A stretch of DNA of 64,000 bases, taken from assembly GCF_900106975.1 (NCBI RefSeq), contig NZ_FNNU01000003.1, positions 636,258 through 700,257 of the forward strand, written 5' to 3'. Position 1 is the stretch's first letter. Every line of letters begins with the position of its first letter. Shown one piece after another: positions 22,319 to 30,961 of the stretch. The notes beneath the pieces were generated by a model, which was not told the DNA's origin, did not search any database, and saw only the letters and a program-made list of their open reading frames with translations. The translations under genes and the position numbers were made by a program. This DNA is from Pseudomonas kuykendallii. Its GTDB lineage: Bacteria; Pseudomonadota; Gammaproteobacteria; Pseudomonadales; Pseudomonadaceae.

Positions 22319-23260
22319 GTGTCCAAGATGATGGTCTTCACGGGGAATGCCAACCCCGATCTGGCGCGTCGCGTCGTACGTCAACTGCATATCCCTCTTG
22401 GTGACGCCTCCGTAGGCAAGTTCTCCGATGGCGAAATCAGTGCGGAAATCAACGAGAACGTTCGCGGTAAGGACGTCTTCCTGATCCAGCCGACTTGCGC
22501 TCCGACCAACGACAACCTGATGGAACTGGTGGTGATGGCCGATGCCTTCCGCCGCTCCTCGGCTTCTCGTATCACCGCCGTAATCCCCTACTTCGGCTAT
22601 GCCCGCCAGGATCGCCGTCCGCGTTCCGCCCGCGTGGCGATCAGCGCGAAGGTGGTGGCCGACATGCTGACCGTGGTGGGCGTCAACCGCGTCCTCACCG
22701 TCGACCTGCACGCCGACCAGATCCAGGGCTTCTTCGACATCCCCGTGGACAACATCTACGGCTCGCCGGTACTGGTCGACGATATCGAAGACCAGCGCTT
22801 CGAGAACCTGATGATCGTTTCCCCGGACATCGGCGGCGTGGTGCGCGCCCGTGCAGTCGCCAAGACCCTGGGCGTCGACCTGGCGATCATCGACAAGCGT
22901 CGGCCGAAGGCCAACCAGTCCGAAGTCATGCACATCATCGGCGATGTCGAAGGCCGCACCTGCGTGCTGGTCGACGACATGGTCGATACCGCCGGTACCC
23001 TCGGGCATGCCGCCAAGGCCCTCAAGGACCACGGCGCCGCCAAGGTCTACGCCTACTGCACCCACCCGGTGCTGTCCGGCCGCGCCATCGAGAACATCGA
23101 AAATTCCGTGCTCGACGAGCTGGTGGTGACCAACACCATCCCGCTGTCCGCCGCTGCACAGGCCTGCTCGCGTATCCGCCAACTGGATATCGCGCCGGTC
23201 GTGGCTGAAGCGGTTCGCCGCATCAGCAATGAAGAATCGATCAGTGCGATGTTCCGCTGA
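22319..23260 (+). CDS. prs: Ribose-phosphate pyrophosphokinase (PRPP synthetase)
   Basis: Prs, 313 aa, which makes PRPP from ribose-5-phosphate and ATP for purine, pyrimidine, histidine and NAD synthesis. It starts with GTG at 22319 ([16 protein letters not shown]), the family start. The flexible loop is [19 protein letters not shown], and the PRPP-binding site is [16 protein letters not shown]. Gene order ispE, tRNA-Gln, prs, rplY, pth, ychF is that of P. aeruginosa. Confidence 0.97.
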   Translation: MSKMMVFTGNANPDLARRVVRQLHIPLGDASVGKFSDGEISAEINENVRGKDVFLIQPTCAPTNDNLMELVVMADAFRRSSASRITAVIPYFGYARQDRRPRSARVAISAKVVADMLTVVGVNRVLTVDLHADQIQGFFDIPVDNIYGSPVLVDDIEDQRFENLMIVSPDIGGVVRARAVAKTLGVDLAIIDKRRPKANQSEVMHIIGDVEGRTCVLVDDMVDTAGTLGHAAKALKDHGAAKVYAYCTHPVLSGRAIENIENSVLDELVVTNTIPLSAAAQACSRIRQLDIAPVVAEAVRRISNEESISAMFR

Positions 23261-23296
23261 GGGCTCTGCCCGCCGCGAACATTCACCGAACGAAAT

Positions 23297-23326
23297 GTGC
23301 CCCGCCTCCGTGCGGGGCTTTTTGCC
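23297..23326 (+). terminator. Rho-independent terminator between prs and rplY
   Basis: Hairpin gccccgc / gcggggc with a short loop followed by TTTTT, 37 bases after the prs stop. Partial read-through into rplY is possible. Confidence 0.8.
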
Positions 23327-23386
23327 CAACCGCCCGAGCGCTGGTCGCAAGCGTCGCGGGCGGTTTGGTTTTATTGGAGAACTGCA

Positions 23387-24010
23387 ATGACTGATTTCAC
23401 TCTGAATGCCGAAGCGCGTTCCGACCTGGGGAAAGGTGCGAGCCGCCGCCTGCGTCGTAACGCCAGCCTGGTTCCCGCGGTGATCTACGGTGGCGAGAAA
23501 GCGCCGCAATCGATCAGCCTGGTAGCCAAGGACCTGACCAAACTGCTGGAAACCGAAGCCGCCTTCAGCCACGTCATCACCCTGACCATCGCTGGCGCCA
23601 AGGAAAGCGTTCTGATCAAGGCCCTGCAACGTCACCCGGCCAAGGGTTTCGTTCTGCACGCCGACTTCCTGCGCGTCGTCGCCGGCCAGAAACTGACCGC
23701 TCTGGTTCCGCTGCACTTCATGAACCAGGAAACCGCAGCTGGCGTGAAAACCGGCGGTGGCGAAATCTCCCACACCCTGAGCGAAGTGGAAGTTTCCTGC
23801 CTGCCGAAAGACCTGCCGGAGTTCATCGAAGTCGACATGGCCAAGGTAGAAGTCGGCCAGATCGTTCACCTGTCCGACCTGAAACTGCCGAAAGGCGTCG
23901 AGCTGGTTGCTCTGGCCCACGGCAGCGATCTGCCGGTCGCCAACATCCACATGCCGCGCGTCCAGGCGGCTGAAGAAGGTGAAGGCGCAGGTGAAGGCGC
24001 AGCCGAATAA
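23387..24010 (+). CDS. rplY: 50S ribosomal protein L25 (CTC type)
   Basis: L25, 207 aa, which binds 5S rRNA in the large ribosomal subunit. Residues 1-90 are the L25 domain ([21 protein letters not shown] split at a lysine turn), and the rest is the TL5/CTC domain found in the long form. The C-terminal tail is Glu/Gly/Ala-rich ([12 protein letters not shown]). The ATG at 23387 follows a ggaga ribosome-binding site; the frame is open upstream but that part covers the terminator. Confidence 0.95.
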   Translation: MTDFTLNAEARSDLGKGASRRLRRNASLVPAVIYGGEKAPQSISLVAKDLTKLLETEAAFSHVITLTIAGAKESVLIKALQRHPAKGFVLHADFLRVVAGQKLTALVPLHFMNQETAAGVKTGGGEISHTLSEVEVSCLPKDLPEFIEVDMAKVEVGQIVHLSDLKLPKGVELVALAHGSDLPVANIHMPRVQAAEEGEGAGEGAAE

Positions 24011-24043
24011 GGCTGAGTCCGCGCCAAGCGAAGGGCTCCCGTC

Positions 24044-24628
24044 GTGACCGCCGTGCAACTGATCGTTGGCCTGGGTAATCCAGGCCCCGAGTACGACCAG
24101 ACCCGGCATAACGCGGGGGCCCTTTTCGTTGAGCGCCTGGCCGCCGAAAAAGGCGCCAGCCTCAGCGTCGATCGCAAGTATTTCGGCCTGGTGGGCAAAT
24201 TCAGCCACCAGGGCCGCGACGTCCGTCTGCTGATCCCCACCACCTACATGAACCGCAGCGGCCAGGCCGTGGCGGCCTTGGCGAATTTCTTCCGGATAGC
24301 TCCGGACGCGATTCTGGTGGCGCACGACGAACTCGACATGCCTCCTGGCGTCGCCAAGCTCAAACAGGGCGGCGGCCACGGCGGCCACAACGGCCTGCGC
24401 GACATCATCGCCCAGCTCGGCAACCGCAACGATTTCCACCGGTTGCGCCTCGGTATCGGCCATCCTGGCCATGCCAGCCTGGTCTCCGGCTATGTCCTGG
24501 GTCGCGCCCCGCGCAGCGAACAGGAAATGCTCGATACCAGCATCGATTTCGCGCTCGGCGTCCTGCCCGATATCCTCGAGGGCAACTGGACCCGTGCCAT
24601 GCAGCAGCTGCACAGCCAGAAGGCTTAA
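24044..24628 (+). CDS. pth: Peptidyl-tRNA hydrolase
   Basis: Pth, 194 aa, which frees tRNA from peptidyl-tRNA that falls off ribosomes. The catalytic residues are in [15 protein letters not shown] (His), the MNRSG loop (Asn) and HDELDMPPG (Asp). It starts with GTG at 24044, preceded by a weak site (aaggg). It lies between rplY and ychF, the usual order. Confidence 0.95.
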   Translation: MTAVQLIVGLGNPGPEYDQTRHNAGALFVERLAAEKGASLSVDRKYFGLVGKFSHQGRDVRLLIPTTYMNRSGQAVAALANFFRIAPDAILVAHDELDMPPGVAKLKQGGGHGGHNGLRDIIAQLGNRNDFHRLRLGIGHPGHASLVSGYVLGRAPRSEQEMLDTSIDFALGVLPDILEGNWTRAMQQLHSQKA

Positions 24629-24668
24629 CCTCCACTTCGCTCCGCGACCATTTCGCGAGGGACACACC

Positions 24669-25769
24669 ATGGGATTCAACTGCGGCATCGTCGGCCTGCC
24701 CAACGTCGGCAAGTCCACCCTGTTCAACGCCCTCACCAAGTCCGGTATCGCCGCGGAGAACTTCCCGTTCTGCACCATCGAGCCGAACAGCGGCATCGTG
24801 CCGATGCCCGACGAACGCCTCGCCGCGCTGGCGGAGATCGTCAAGCCCGAACGCATCCTGCCCACCACGATGGAGTTCGTCGACATCGCCGGCCTGGTGG
24901 AAGGCGCCTCCAAGGGTGAAGGCCTGGGCAACAAGTTCCTCGCCAACATCCGCGAGACCGATGCCATCGCCCACGTGGTGCGCTGCTTCGACGACGACAA
25001 CGTGATCCACGTGTCGAACTCGGTCGATCCCAAGCGCGACATCGAGATCATCGACTTGGAACTGATCTTCGCCGACCTCGACAGCTGCGAGAAACAGCTG
25101 CAGAAAGTGACCCGCAACGCCAAGGGCGGTGACAAGGACGCCGTGGCGCAGAAGGCGCTGCTGGAAAAACTGATCCCGCACTTCACCGAAGGCAAGCCGG
25201 CTCGCACCCTGCTGCGTGGCCTAGGTGACGACGAGAAGGCCCTGGTGCGTGGCTTCCACCTGCTCACCAGCAAGCCGGTGATGTACATCGCCAACGTCGC
25301 CGAGGACGGTTTCGAGAACAACCCGTATCTCGACGTGGTGAAGGCCATCGCCGACGCCGAGGGCGCCCTGGTGGTGCCGGTGTGCAACAAGATCGAGGCG
25401 GAAATCGCCGAACTCGACGACGGCGAGGAGAAGGACATGTTCCTCGAATCCCTTGGCCTCGAAGAGCCCGGCCTGAACCGCGTGATCCGCGCCGGCTACC
25501 AGATGCTCAACCTGCAGACCTACTTCACCGCCGGGGTGAAGGAAGTCCGCGCCTGGACCGTCAAGGTCGGCGCCACCGCGCCGCAGGCCGCCGCCGTGAT
25601 CCACACCGACTTCGAGAAAGGCTTCATCCGCGCCGAAGTCATCGCCTACGCCGACTTCATCCAGTACCGCGGTGAGGCCGGCGCCAAGGAAGCCGGGAAA
25701 TGGCGCCTGGAAGGCAAGGAGTACATCGTCAAGGACGGCGACGTGATGCACTTCCGCTTCAACGTCTGA
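24669..25769 (+). CDS. ychF: Redox-regulated ATPase YchF/EngD
   Basis: YchF, 366 aa, an Obg-family P-loop protein that prefers ATP and binds ribosomes. Walker A is GLPNVGKST, and switch/Walker B is [21 protein letters not shown] coiled coil and the C-terminal TGS domain ([19 protein letters not shown]) complete it. The ATG at 24669 has ggga upstream. The gene ends at a strong terminator. Confidence 0.96.
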   Translation: MGFNCGIVGLPNVGKSTLFNALTKSGIAAENFPFCTIEPNSGIVPMPDERLAALAEIVKPERILPTTMEFVDIAGLVEGASKGEGLGNKFLANIRETDAIAHVVRCFDDDNVIHVSNSVDPKRDIEIIDLELIFADLDSCEKQLQKVTRNAKGGDKDAVAQKALLEKLIPHFTEGKPARTLLRGLGDDEKALVRGFHLLTSKPVMYIANVAEDGFENNPYLDVVKAIADAEGALVVPVCNKIEAEIAELDDGEEKDMFLESLGLEEPGLNRVIRAGYQMLNLQTYFTAGVKEVRAWTVKVGATAPQAAAVIHTDFEKGFIRAEVIAYADFIQYRGEAGAKEAGKWRLEGKEYIVKDGDVMHFRFNV

Positions 25770-25786
25770 GCCTTGCTCGACGACGA

Positions 25787-25815
25787 AAAAGCCCGGCCTC
25801 GTGCCGGGCTTTTTC
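25787..25815. terminator. Bidirectional terminator between ychF and the GspN-like gene
   Basis: Hairpin aaaaagcccggc / gccgggcttttt with a 5-base loop. A- and T-tracts on both sides suit both converging genes. Confidence 0.88.
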
Positions 25816-25859
25816 ATGGAAGGGATTCGCCGCGTCTGGGCACCGATAGGTGCGGCCGA

Positions 25860-26558
25860 TCACCAGGCCAGCGGCTGGTCGACCTTGCGCTGGTTCGGCG
25901 TCAGCAGGCCGAAATCGCTGCCCAGGCGCGACAGCGAGCTGCCCGGAACCAATTCGCCCTTCACCAGGCCACGCGCGGTTTCAAGGTCGAGCTGGAACGA
26001 CAGTTCGTGCTCGCCGCGGCGGACCAGGTCCAGACGCACCGGATATTCGTCCGCACAATCCAGGCGGAAGCGCGCCGAGCCCAGCGTCATCGGCGGAAAG
26101 GCTACCGCCGCATTGCTGGTCTGCAGTTCGCCACTGGATGCGGTGCAGCCATCGGTATTGCCGCGCAGGCTCAGTTGCCCGCTGAAACGCCCCTGCAGCA
26201 GCCCCAGCTGGCCGTTCTGTGCCCACAGCAGGTCGCCTCCGGAAACCTCCAGCCACCAGGCCGGCGGCCAGCCGCCCAGGCGCAGGTTCCACTCGCCCTG
26301 CCCCAGCGCGCCCAGGCGCAGGTCGACCTGGTCCGCGCCGGTCATCCGCCACGTCCATGGCCCGAGCGGCTGCCCACGCCAATACAGACGATCGCCGGCG
26401 CCCTTGATCAGCGAACCGCTGACGCCCTCGACGCGCATGTTGTCCGGCAGAACCCTCGGCAACCACTGCGCCGCCGGCCAGAACAGCGCGGCCAGCACCA
26501 GCAACAGGACGACCACCAGCACGCCGATCGACCCACGCAACAGACCCGAAACGCTCAT
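25860..26558 (-). CDS. Type II secretion protein N (GspN)-like membrane protein
   Basis: Protein of 232 aa. One membrane helix at residues 10-30 (GSIGVLVVVLLLVLAALFW) is followed by a periplasmic beta-rich domain. The segments VEGVSGSLIKGAGDRLYWRG and LGPWTWRM resemble the GspN family, which belongs to some type II secretion systems. No other secretion gene is near, so a role in secretion is uncertain. The start at 26558 (MSVSGLLRG) puts the helix near the N-terminus; an in-frame ATG 18 codons upstream is possible. Confidence 0.55.
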   Translation of the reverse strand: MSVSGLLRGSIGVLVVVLLLVLAALFWPAAQWLPRVLPDNMRVEGVSGSLIKGAGDRLYWRGQPLGPWTWRMTGADQVDLRLGALGQGEWNLRLGGWPPAWWLEVSGGDLLWAQNGQLGLLQGRFSGQLSLRGNTDGCTASSGELQTSNAAVAFPPMTLGSARFRLDCADEYPVRLDLVRRGEHELSFQLDLETARGLVKGELVPGSSLSRLGSDFGLLTPNQRKVDQPLAW

Positions 26559-26905
26559 GGCCGCCCGCACCCTGCCTTGGCGCCCCTCGACACGCAGTGC
26601 GCCCCCAGCCATGGCCGGCAGACGACCGGCGCGCAGTGATAGGGACGGAGGGTGTGAAACGCGGGCATCGAAGGCTCCTCATTCATGGCGAAACGCGCAC
26701 CTAAGTGCTGCGCCGGATAGCTAACAAGACAGCGCCACAGGGCAAAAACGCCAGCGAGACACCGAAAAAACCCTCCTCGCCCATGCCTCCGCCGACCATT
26801 TGCCCGCAACGGACGCAGATGAACGCTAAGCGCTTGATAGCACTTCGAAAAAAACGCTCATGGGGTTGACAGCAAGGAGCTAGCTGAGAATAATGCGCGC
26901 CACTT
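26559..26905. other. Intergenic region before tRNA-Met
   Basis: Apart from the tRNA promoter at 26866-26894 I see no gene here. Short open frames on both strands lack ribosome-binding sites and coding character. Confidence 0.5.
26866..26894 (+). promoter_or_regulatory. Sigma-70 promoter of tRNA-Met
   Basis: Perfect -35 box TTGACA (26866-26871), 17-base spacer, and -10 box AATAAT (26889-26894). The start of transcription would be a few bases before the tRNA. Confidence 0.75.
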
Positions 26906-26982
26906 GGCTACGTAGCTCAGCTGGTTAGAGCATAGCATTCATAATGCTGGGGTCCGGGGTTCAAGTCCCTGCGTAGCCACCA
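26906..26982 (+). tRNA. tRNA-Met (elongator, anticodon CAT)
   Basis: A 77-base cloverleaf with encoded CCA. Acceptor stem ggctacg / cgtagcc; anticodon stem tagca / tgctg with loop ttcataa (CAT); T-arm cgggg ttcaagt cccTg. The A1-U72-type mismatch of initiator tRNA is absent, so it is the elongator. A tyrosine-integrase gene lies 74 bases downstream, pointing at the tRNA, so its 3' part is the probable attachment site. The tRNA is intact. Confidence 0.96.
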
Positions 26983-26992
26983 TACACATCAA

Positions 26993-27019
26993 GGGCTTAC
27001 CGAAAGGTAGGCCCTTTTT
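26993..27019 (+). terminator. Terminator of tRNA-Met
   Basis: Hairpin gggcttacc / ggtaggccc closed by a GAAA tetraloop and followed by five T, 10 bases after the CCA. The hairpin after tcuC at 46877-46902 is nearly the same, with a compensating base-pair change. Confidence 0.88.
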
Positions 27020-27029
27020 GTTTTTGGCA

Positions 27030-27049
27030 ATAGCCCAAAAATAGCCCAA
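27030..27049. repeat. Direct repeat atagcccaa beside the integrase end
   Basis: Two copies of atagcccaa at 27030-27038 and 27041-27049, between the tRNA terminator and the integrase stop. The place and 11-base spacing fit arm-type binding sites for the integrase; this is inference. Confidence 0.35.
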
Positions 27050-27056
27050 GCATGGC

Positions 27057-28031
27057 CTAAGCCACTCGCAGCTGCGCCAGTGGCGACAGTTTTAGCGCGC
27101 TGGCCAAGTGATCCGGCGACAGGTGCGAATAGCGCATTGTCATCTTGATATCACCATGCCCGAGGATGCGTTGCAGGGTGAGAATATCCCCGCCTCCCAT
27201 CATGAAATGACTGGCAAACGTGTGCCGAAGGATATGCGTGAGCTGCCCCGGCGTGCTGAAACCACAGCGGTCATAAGCGCCCCGGAAAGCAGCGCGACAT
27301 GACATGAAGAGTCGCCCCTGCCCCGGCATACCCTGCTCCAGGATCAACGCTTCGACATCCTCAGGAATGGGAATCGAGCGGCTTCGGCTGTTCTTCGTCT
27401 TGTGAAAGTGCACCTTGCCACCGAACACATCCGAACGGCGCAACGTCTCAGCCTCATTCCACCGACAACCTGTCGAAGCGCAGATCAGCGCTACCGGATA
27501 GCAGTGCGTGTTCATGCTCGCTTTGCATTCATCCAGCACCCGCTGGACCTGCTCCAAACTCAAGAACGTCAGCTCAACCTGATCAGTGCGGATCTGCCGG
27601 ATCGCCGCCAGAGGATTGGACCCGTACCACGCCCCTAGCCTACCCAGCTCCGAAAACACCGCTGCCAGATAGCGCTGTTCGTGATTGACCGTATGAGGCG
27701 ACACCACCTTCAGTCGTTCACTGCGATAGTGCGACCAGGCCAACGCATCGAATTCCCCCGCCAGCGGATCGCCTAGACGCTCGACGACAGCCAGGGTACG
27801 CGACAGCCTCGCCTTCGCATCCTTGAGCGTGCAGCCATGCAATTGGTGCCACAGTCGAACCAGATCGGAGAGACGATCATCGAGCGGCCTACCGGTTTGA
27901 GACCGCTGCCTCAGGTAGTCCGCTTCGTAGCGCAGCGCTGCGGACTTCGTTGCGAATCCGTATTTCCTGACGCGCTTGCGACCATAGTAGAAATCGGCCA
28001 TCCAGCCATCGCTGTGCTTCCTGGCGGTCAT
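27057..28031 (-). CDS. Phage tyrosine-recombinase integrase
   Basis: Site-specific recombinase of 324 aa. An N-terminal SAM-like arm-binding domain (about 60-150) is followed by the catalytic domain. Catalytic residues visible are Arg in ASTGCRWNEAETLR, the H-x-x-R box in THILRHTFASHFMMGG, the later His in ILGHGDIKMT, and the tyrosine nucleophile in MRYSHLSPDHL. It reads toward tRNA-Met, where it should insert and excise the phage. Its start overlaps the replication-gene stop by 4 bases, so the two are co-translated. Confidence 0.93.
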   Translation of the reverse strand: MTARKHSDGWMADFYYGRKRVRKYGFATKSAALRYEADYLRQRSQTGRPLDDRLSDLVRLWHQLHGCTLKDAKARLSRTLAVVERLGDPLAGEFDALAWSHYRSERLKVVSPHTVNHEQRYLAAVFSELGRLGAWYGSNPLAAIRQIRTDQVELTFLSLEQVQRVLDECKASMNTHCYPVALICASTGCRWNEAETLRRSDVFGGKVHFHKTKNSRSRSIPIPEDVEALILEQGMPGQGRLFMSCRAAFRGAYDRCGFSTPGQLTHILRHTFASHFMMGGGDILTLQRILGHGDIKMTMRYSHLSPDHLASALKLSPLAQLRVA

Positions 28032-29305
28032 ACTGCCCTACCCCACCGCACAGTACGTTCGGCCAAGAGCTTCTGGACGTGCTTGTAGATATCGCGCTCA
28101 GTCTTTCCTTTGTCGGCGTAATGATCTCGGATTACCGGCCAGCACTCCCACTCCCGGAGGCTGGCGAACGCCTTTTCCGCGCCGATCCGCTCCCTTGAAA
28201 CCAAGCTGATGAAGTTGCCCAGGAACAGTTCGACGTTCTTGCCACTAAAGCCCTTGGAGGTCTTGAAGTGGCGTTTGTAGTAGGTCTGGCCGAGCAGTGA
28301 TTCGACCGGGACGGAGACGTGCACGTCATGGCGCATCAGGGTCCAGAAGGCATCGAATACGCCCTTGCTCGAGCACAGGCGGAAGGACTCCAACCCGTAC
28401 TGGAACAGCCCGTCGAGGTGGCCGGCGAGTTCGGCATAGGTGGAGCTTTCCAGCACACGGCCAGCGCATTCGGAGCCGTCAGCGAATTGCTGGACGATGG
28501 AGTGATGAAAGCGCAGTTCAATCCGCCAAACAGGGGCGTCAGGGTCGTAGTTCTGCGAGTCTTCGGCGTCGAATGGGTTGTCCAGGCTGGCCCAGGTGGT
28601 GCGCCAGTAGTCGAGCTTGTCGATGGCATACGCTTGCAGGGTTTTGTTGTAGATCGCCAGTTGGATGCCAGAGGCAGAACCGAACAGGAAGGATTGCCCA
28701 CGGCCGTAGCTGACAGCTTCCCCGTCGTAGTGGATTTCCTTGATGCCCGAGAGGTCGCGGCGCGTTCGGGCGCGGCACAGCAGGCGGACGATCAGATCCG
28801 AGGGGGGCGTCCAGCCTTGCACGTCCAAGGCGAGGTGCACGGCGCATTGGTTGGGCTCGACGAACTCCAGGGCTTCGGTCGCGAAGCGGTCCATCCACTC
28901 TTGCAGCACGGCGGGCGTGCAGGACTGGATAGCGTGCGGGCTCACTTCGATCTTCATGTGGGCGCCGATCACATCAATCTTCACGTTGAAGTTCTTCAGC
29001 AGCAGAACGAAGCCGAGGTCGGCATTTTGCAGCTTGAACTGGTAGCCCGAATCACGGCCAACGCGTCCGGCGTGCCACTGGTGACCGGCGAACTCGACGA
29101 GACCCGGTTCTTCGACCAGGGCGAGCACATCGGGGCGGATACGACCCCGGTAGAGCTGGCGGACGGTATCCACGCGACAGCCAAGGAGACGGACATTCGA
29201 AAGATCAGTGAGCCGGGACGTTCTCGGATCAACAAACAGACGGCCATGAGCTGAAGGTTCAGCGGTAAGGCCATCCAGACGCATTTGATCAACTGCCTTA
29301 TTCAA
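28028..29305 (-). CDS. Filamentous phage replication initiation protein
   Basis: Protein of 425 aa similar in length, position and motifs to the Pf replication protein (PA0727 in Pf4). The visible family motifs are WRIELRFH and the YNKTLQAYAIDK segment seen in rolling-circle Rep_trans-like initiators. It should nick the double-stranded phage circle at the origin and start rolling-circle synthesis. The likely origin is the hairpin region just upstream, 63-141 bases before its start. It overlaps the integrase gene, as in other Pf phages. Confidence 0.85.
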   Translation of the reverse strand: MNKAVDQMRLDGLTAEPSAHGRLFVDPRTSRLTDLSNVRLLGCRVDTVRQLYRGRIRPDVLALVEEPGLVEFAGHQWHAGRVGRDSGYQFKLQNADLGFVLLLKNFNVKIDVIGAHMKIEVSPHAIQSCTPAVLQEWMDRFATEALEFVEPNQCAVHLALDVQGWTPPSDLIVRLLCRARTRRDLSGIKEIHYDGEAVSYGRGQSFLFGSASGIQLAIYNKTLQAYAIDKLDYWRTTWASLDNPFDAEDSQNYDPDAPVWRIELRFHHSIVQQFADGSECAGRVLESSTYAELAGHLDGLFQYGLESFRLCSSKGVFDAFWTLMRHDVHVSVPVESLLGQTYYKRHFKTSKGFSGKNVELFLGNFISLVSRERIGAEKAFASLREWECWPVIRDHYADKGKTERDIYKHVQKLLAERTVRWGRAV

Positions 29306-29367
29306 GGTCTTTCCCCAATACAGTGGTGCAACAAGGTTACAAAAAGCGGTTTATAAGACGTGCTACA

Positions 29368-29446
29368 GGGACGTCCCCTGCGCGCCCCTTTCGCGCGCCC
29401 GCTCGTACCTCGCTCGGCGAGCGAAAGGGGCTTCACCACGCGCAGG
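29368..29446. other. Candidate phage replication origin / packaging hairpin
   Basis: The 143-base gap between zot and the replication gene holds a palindrome gggacgtccc (29368-29377) and then a long hairpin: gcccctttcgc (29384-29394) pairs perfectly with gcgaaaggggc (29421-29431). The stem is extended by cctgcgc (29377-29383) and gcgcagg (29440-29446), with an 8-base bulge on one side. Filamentous phages keep the plus and minus origins and the packaging signal as hairpins in their main non-coding gap, so this is the best candidate here. Confidence 0.6.
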
Positions 29447-29448
29447 CA

Positions 29449-30621
29449 TCACCATAGGAACTTCCCTTTTTCGTAGGGGACCTGCGTCAGGCGCGGTGCG
29501 ATGACGGTGGGCTGCGAGCGTTCGCTGGGCGTGAACGAAGGCTGGCCGGGTGACTGCGGCGGGATCTGCGCCGTGAGTTGGCCCCGATCGGGAATGGTCG
29601 GATCGAAATAGCCGTCCTGGGCAACGCTCATGCAGAAGTCGAAGGCGGTCTGTATTTTCGTGACCTGCTGGCTGTAGCACTGACAGGCCGTGCCGTTTCG
29701 AACGGTGGAAGCGGGCCGCTTGGCGACTAGCGCGGGATCCGTCGTGGAGACGCAGTAGAGTTTGGGATGCGAGACCGGCGCGGAGAGTCCGTCATAGATA
29801 GGCGCGGTAGAGGGCACGTCAGGAATGCGCGGTAATCGTTTGGCGAAGTACTGTGCAGGCGTTTGCACCGCCTCGGCCTGGGACGTACCACCCACCGGAT
29901 TGATCAGCGAGCTGACCGCCGATTGCACCTTCTGTGCGGCGCTGGCATCTGCCGCGCGAGGCGAACTAGGCGCCGCTGGTTGCGTACCCTCCAGGTAACG
30001 CGAATACGCCCTGAAGACGACGAAGGGCACAACGATCAGCACGGCGCAGGCGATCAGGAATTTCTTCGAGGGTTTGAACTTGAAGTGGTGTTCGGCATTG
30101 GTTGAGCGATAGACGCCGAAGTATTTCTTGTCGAGCTTGATGTGGGTCTTGTCGCTGTCCTTGAAGCTGGTCTTGACCTCGACCTTTTCCACCACTGCCT
30201 CGCTTTCGAAGCGCAGCAATTGCTGGGACTTGAACACCCGCCAGTAGTGGATATGCCCATTGCAGAGGCGCCTAAGGTGCACGTCGATGTAGCGCGGATC
30301 CTGGGTAACCAGATGCACTTCGTGCCCATGATGGCGCATGGTTTCGAAGCGGCTGACGTACTCCGGGGGCTTCTGACGCGGGTCACGGATGCCGAACCAG
30401 CCCTGCGCCTCATCCACGACGATGATGGCGTTCTCCGGCAGCTCGAACCACTTGTGCGGATCCTCGAACTCGAACCATGACGCTTTGAGCAACTCAGGCT
30501 TGAGGCCGGCAACATTGTGGAAGTAGACAACACGGCCTTCCTTGAGGGCCTTTTCATCGACTTCCCGGATGGTGTTCAGGGTCTTGCCATGGCCGGGTTT
30601 ACCGGTGCGGATATAGAGCAT
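29449..30621 (-). CDS. zot: Zot-family assembly ATPase (pI-like)
   Basis: Phage morphogenesis protein of 390 aa. Walker A is TGKPGHGKT at residues 6-14, and Walker B is IIVVDEAQGWF. One membrane helix lies near residues 190-210 (FLIACAVLIVVPFVVFRAY), with the ATPase in the cytoplasm and a Pro-rich C-terminal part in the periplasm. It drives extrusion of the virion through the inner membrane, as gene I protein does in Ff phages. It matches PA0726. It follows the pVI-like gene by 10 bases. Confidence 0.93.
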   Translation of the reverse strand: MLYIRTGKPGHGKTLNTIREVDEKALKEGRVVYFHNVAGLKPELLKASWFEFEDPHKWFELPENAIIVVDEAQGWFGIRDPRQKPPEYVSRFETMRHHGHEVHLVTQDPRYIDVHLRRLCNGHIHYWRVFKSQQLLRFESEAVVEKVEVKTSFKDSDKTHIKLDKKYFGVYRSTNAEHHFKFKPSKKFLIACAVLIVVPFVVFRAYSRYLEGTQPAAPSSPRAADASAAQKVQSAVSSLINPVGGTSQAEAVQTPAQYFAKRLPRIPDVPSTAPIYDGLSAPVSHPKLYCVSTTDPALVAKRPASTVRNGTACQCYSQQVTKIQTAFDFCMSVAQDGYFDPTIPDRGQLTAQIPPQSPGQPSFTPSERSQPTVIAPRLTQVPYEKGKFLW

Positions 30622-30631
30622 GGTTCAGTCC

Positions 30632-30961
30632 TCAAGCCTCTATCGAAGTGCCACCCGGTGCCCGCCAGACCTGTGCCCGTTTGCGGTCCTGAAGCTTGTT
30701 CAGGCCGGACAACACCATGCGCGTGGTAATGGCGGAGAAGTAGATGTTGATGGCGACGTCGATCTTGGCCAGGCCGAGGATCTGCTGGACGACCGCACCG
30801 GCCCCGCTCATTTGCGAGACGATGTAGTTCATGGCCTGATCGATGATCAGGTTCGAGCCGAGGTAGGAAACGAAACCGATGCCGATGGCCTTCATGACCA
30901 TCTGGATAAGTGGCATCAGGATCATGATCAGCAGTTGAACGCCGTAGAGAAATTGCATCAT
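30632..30961 (-). CDS. Minor virion protein, pVI-like
   Basis: Hydrophobic protein of 109 aa. It has two to three membrane helices: LYGVQLLIMILMPLIQMVM near the N-terminus, and AIGIGFVSYLGSNLIIDQAM after it. Position between the adsorption protein and Zot is that of PA0725 and of gene VI in Ff phages, a protein that caps the virion end. The start overlaps the adsorption-protein stop by 4 bases. Function is by position and hydrophobic pattern. Confidence 0.8.
   Translation of the reverse strand: MMQFLYGVQLLIMILMPLIQMVMKAIGIGFVSYLGSNLIIDQAMNYIVSQMSGAGAVVQQILGLAKIDVAINIYFSAITTRMVLSGLNKLQDRKRAQVWRAPGGTSIEA

Noticed and set aside
22121..25438. Minus-strand open frame of 1105 codons across tRNA-Gln, prs, rplY, pth and ychF
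   Set aside because: It runs opposite four certain genes and a tRNA; it is a by-product of codon bias.
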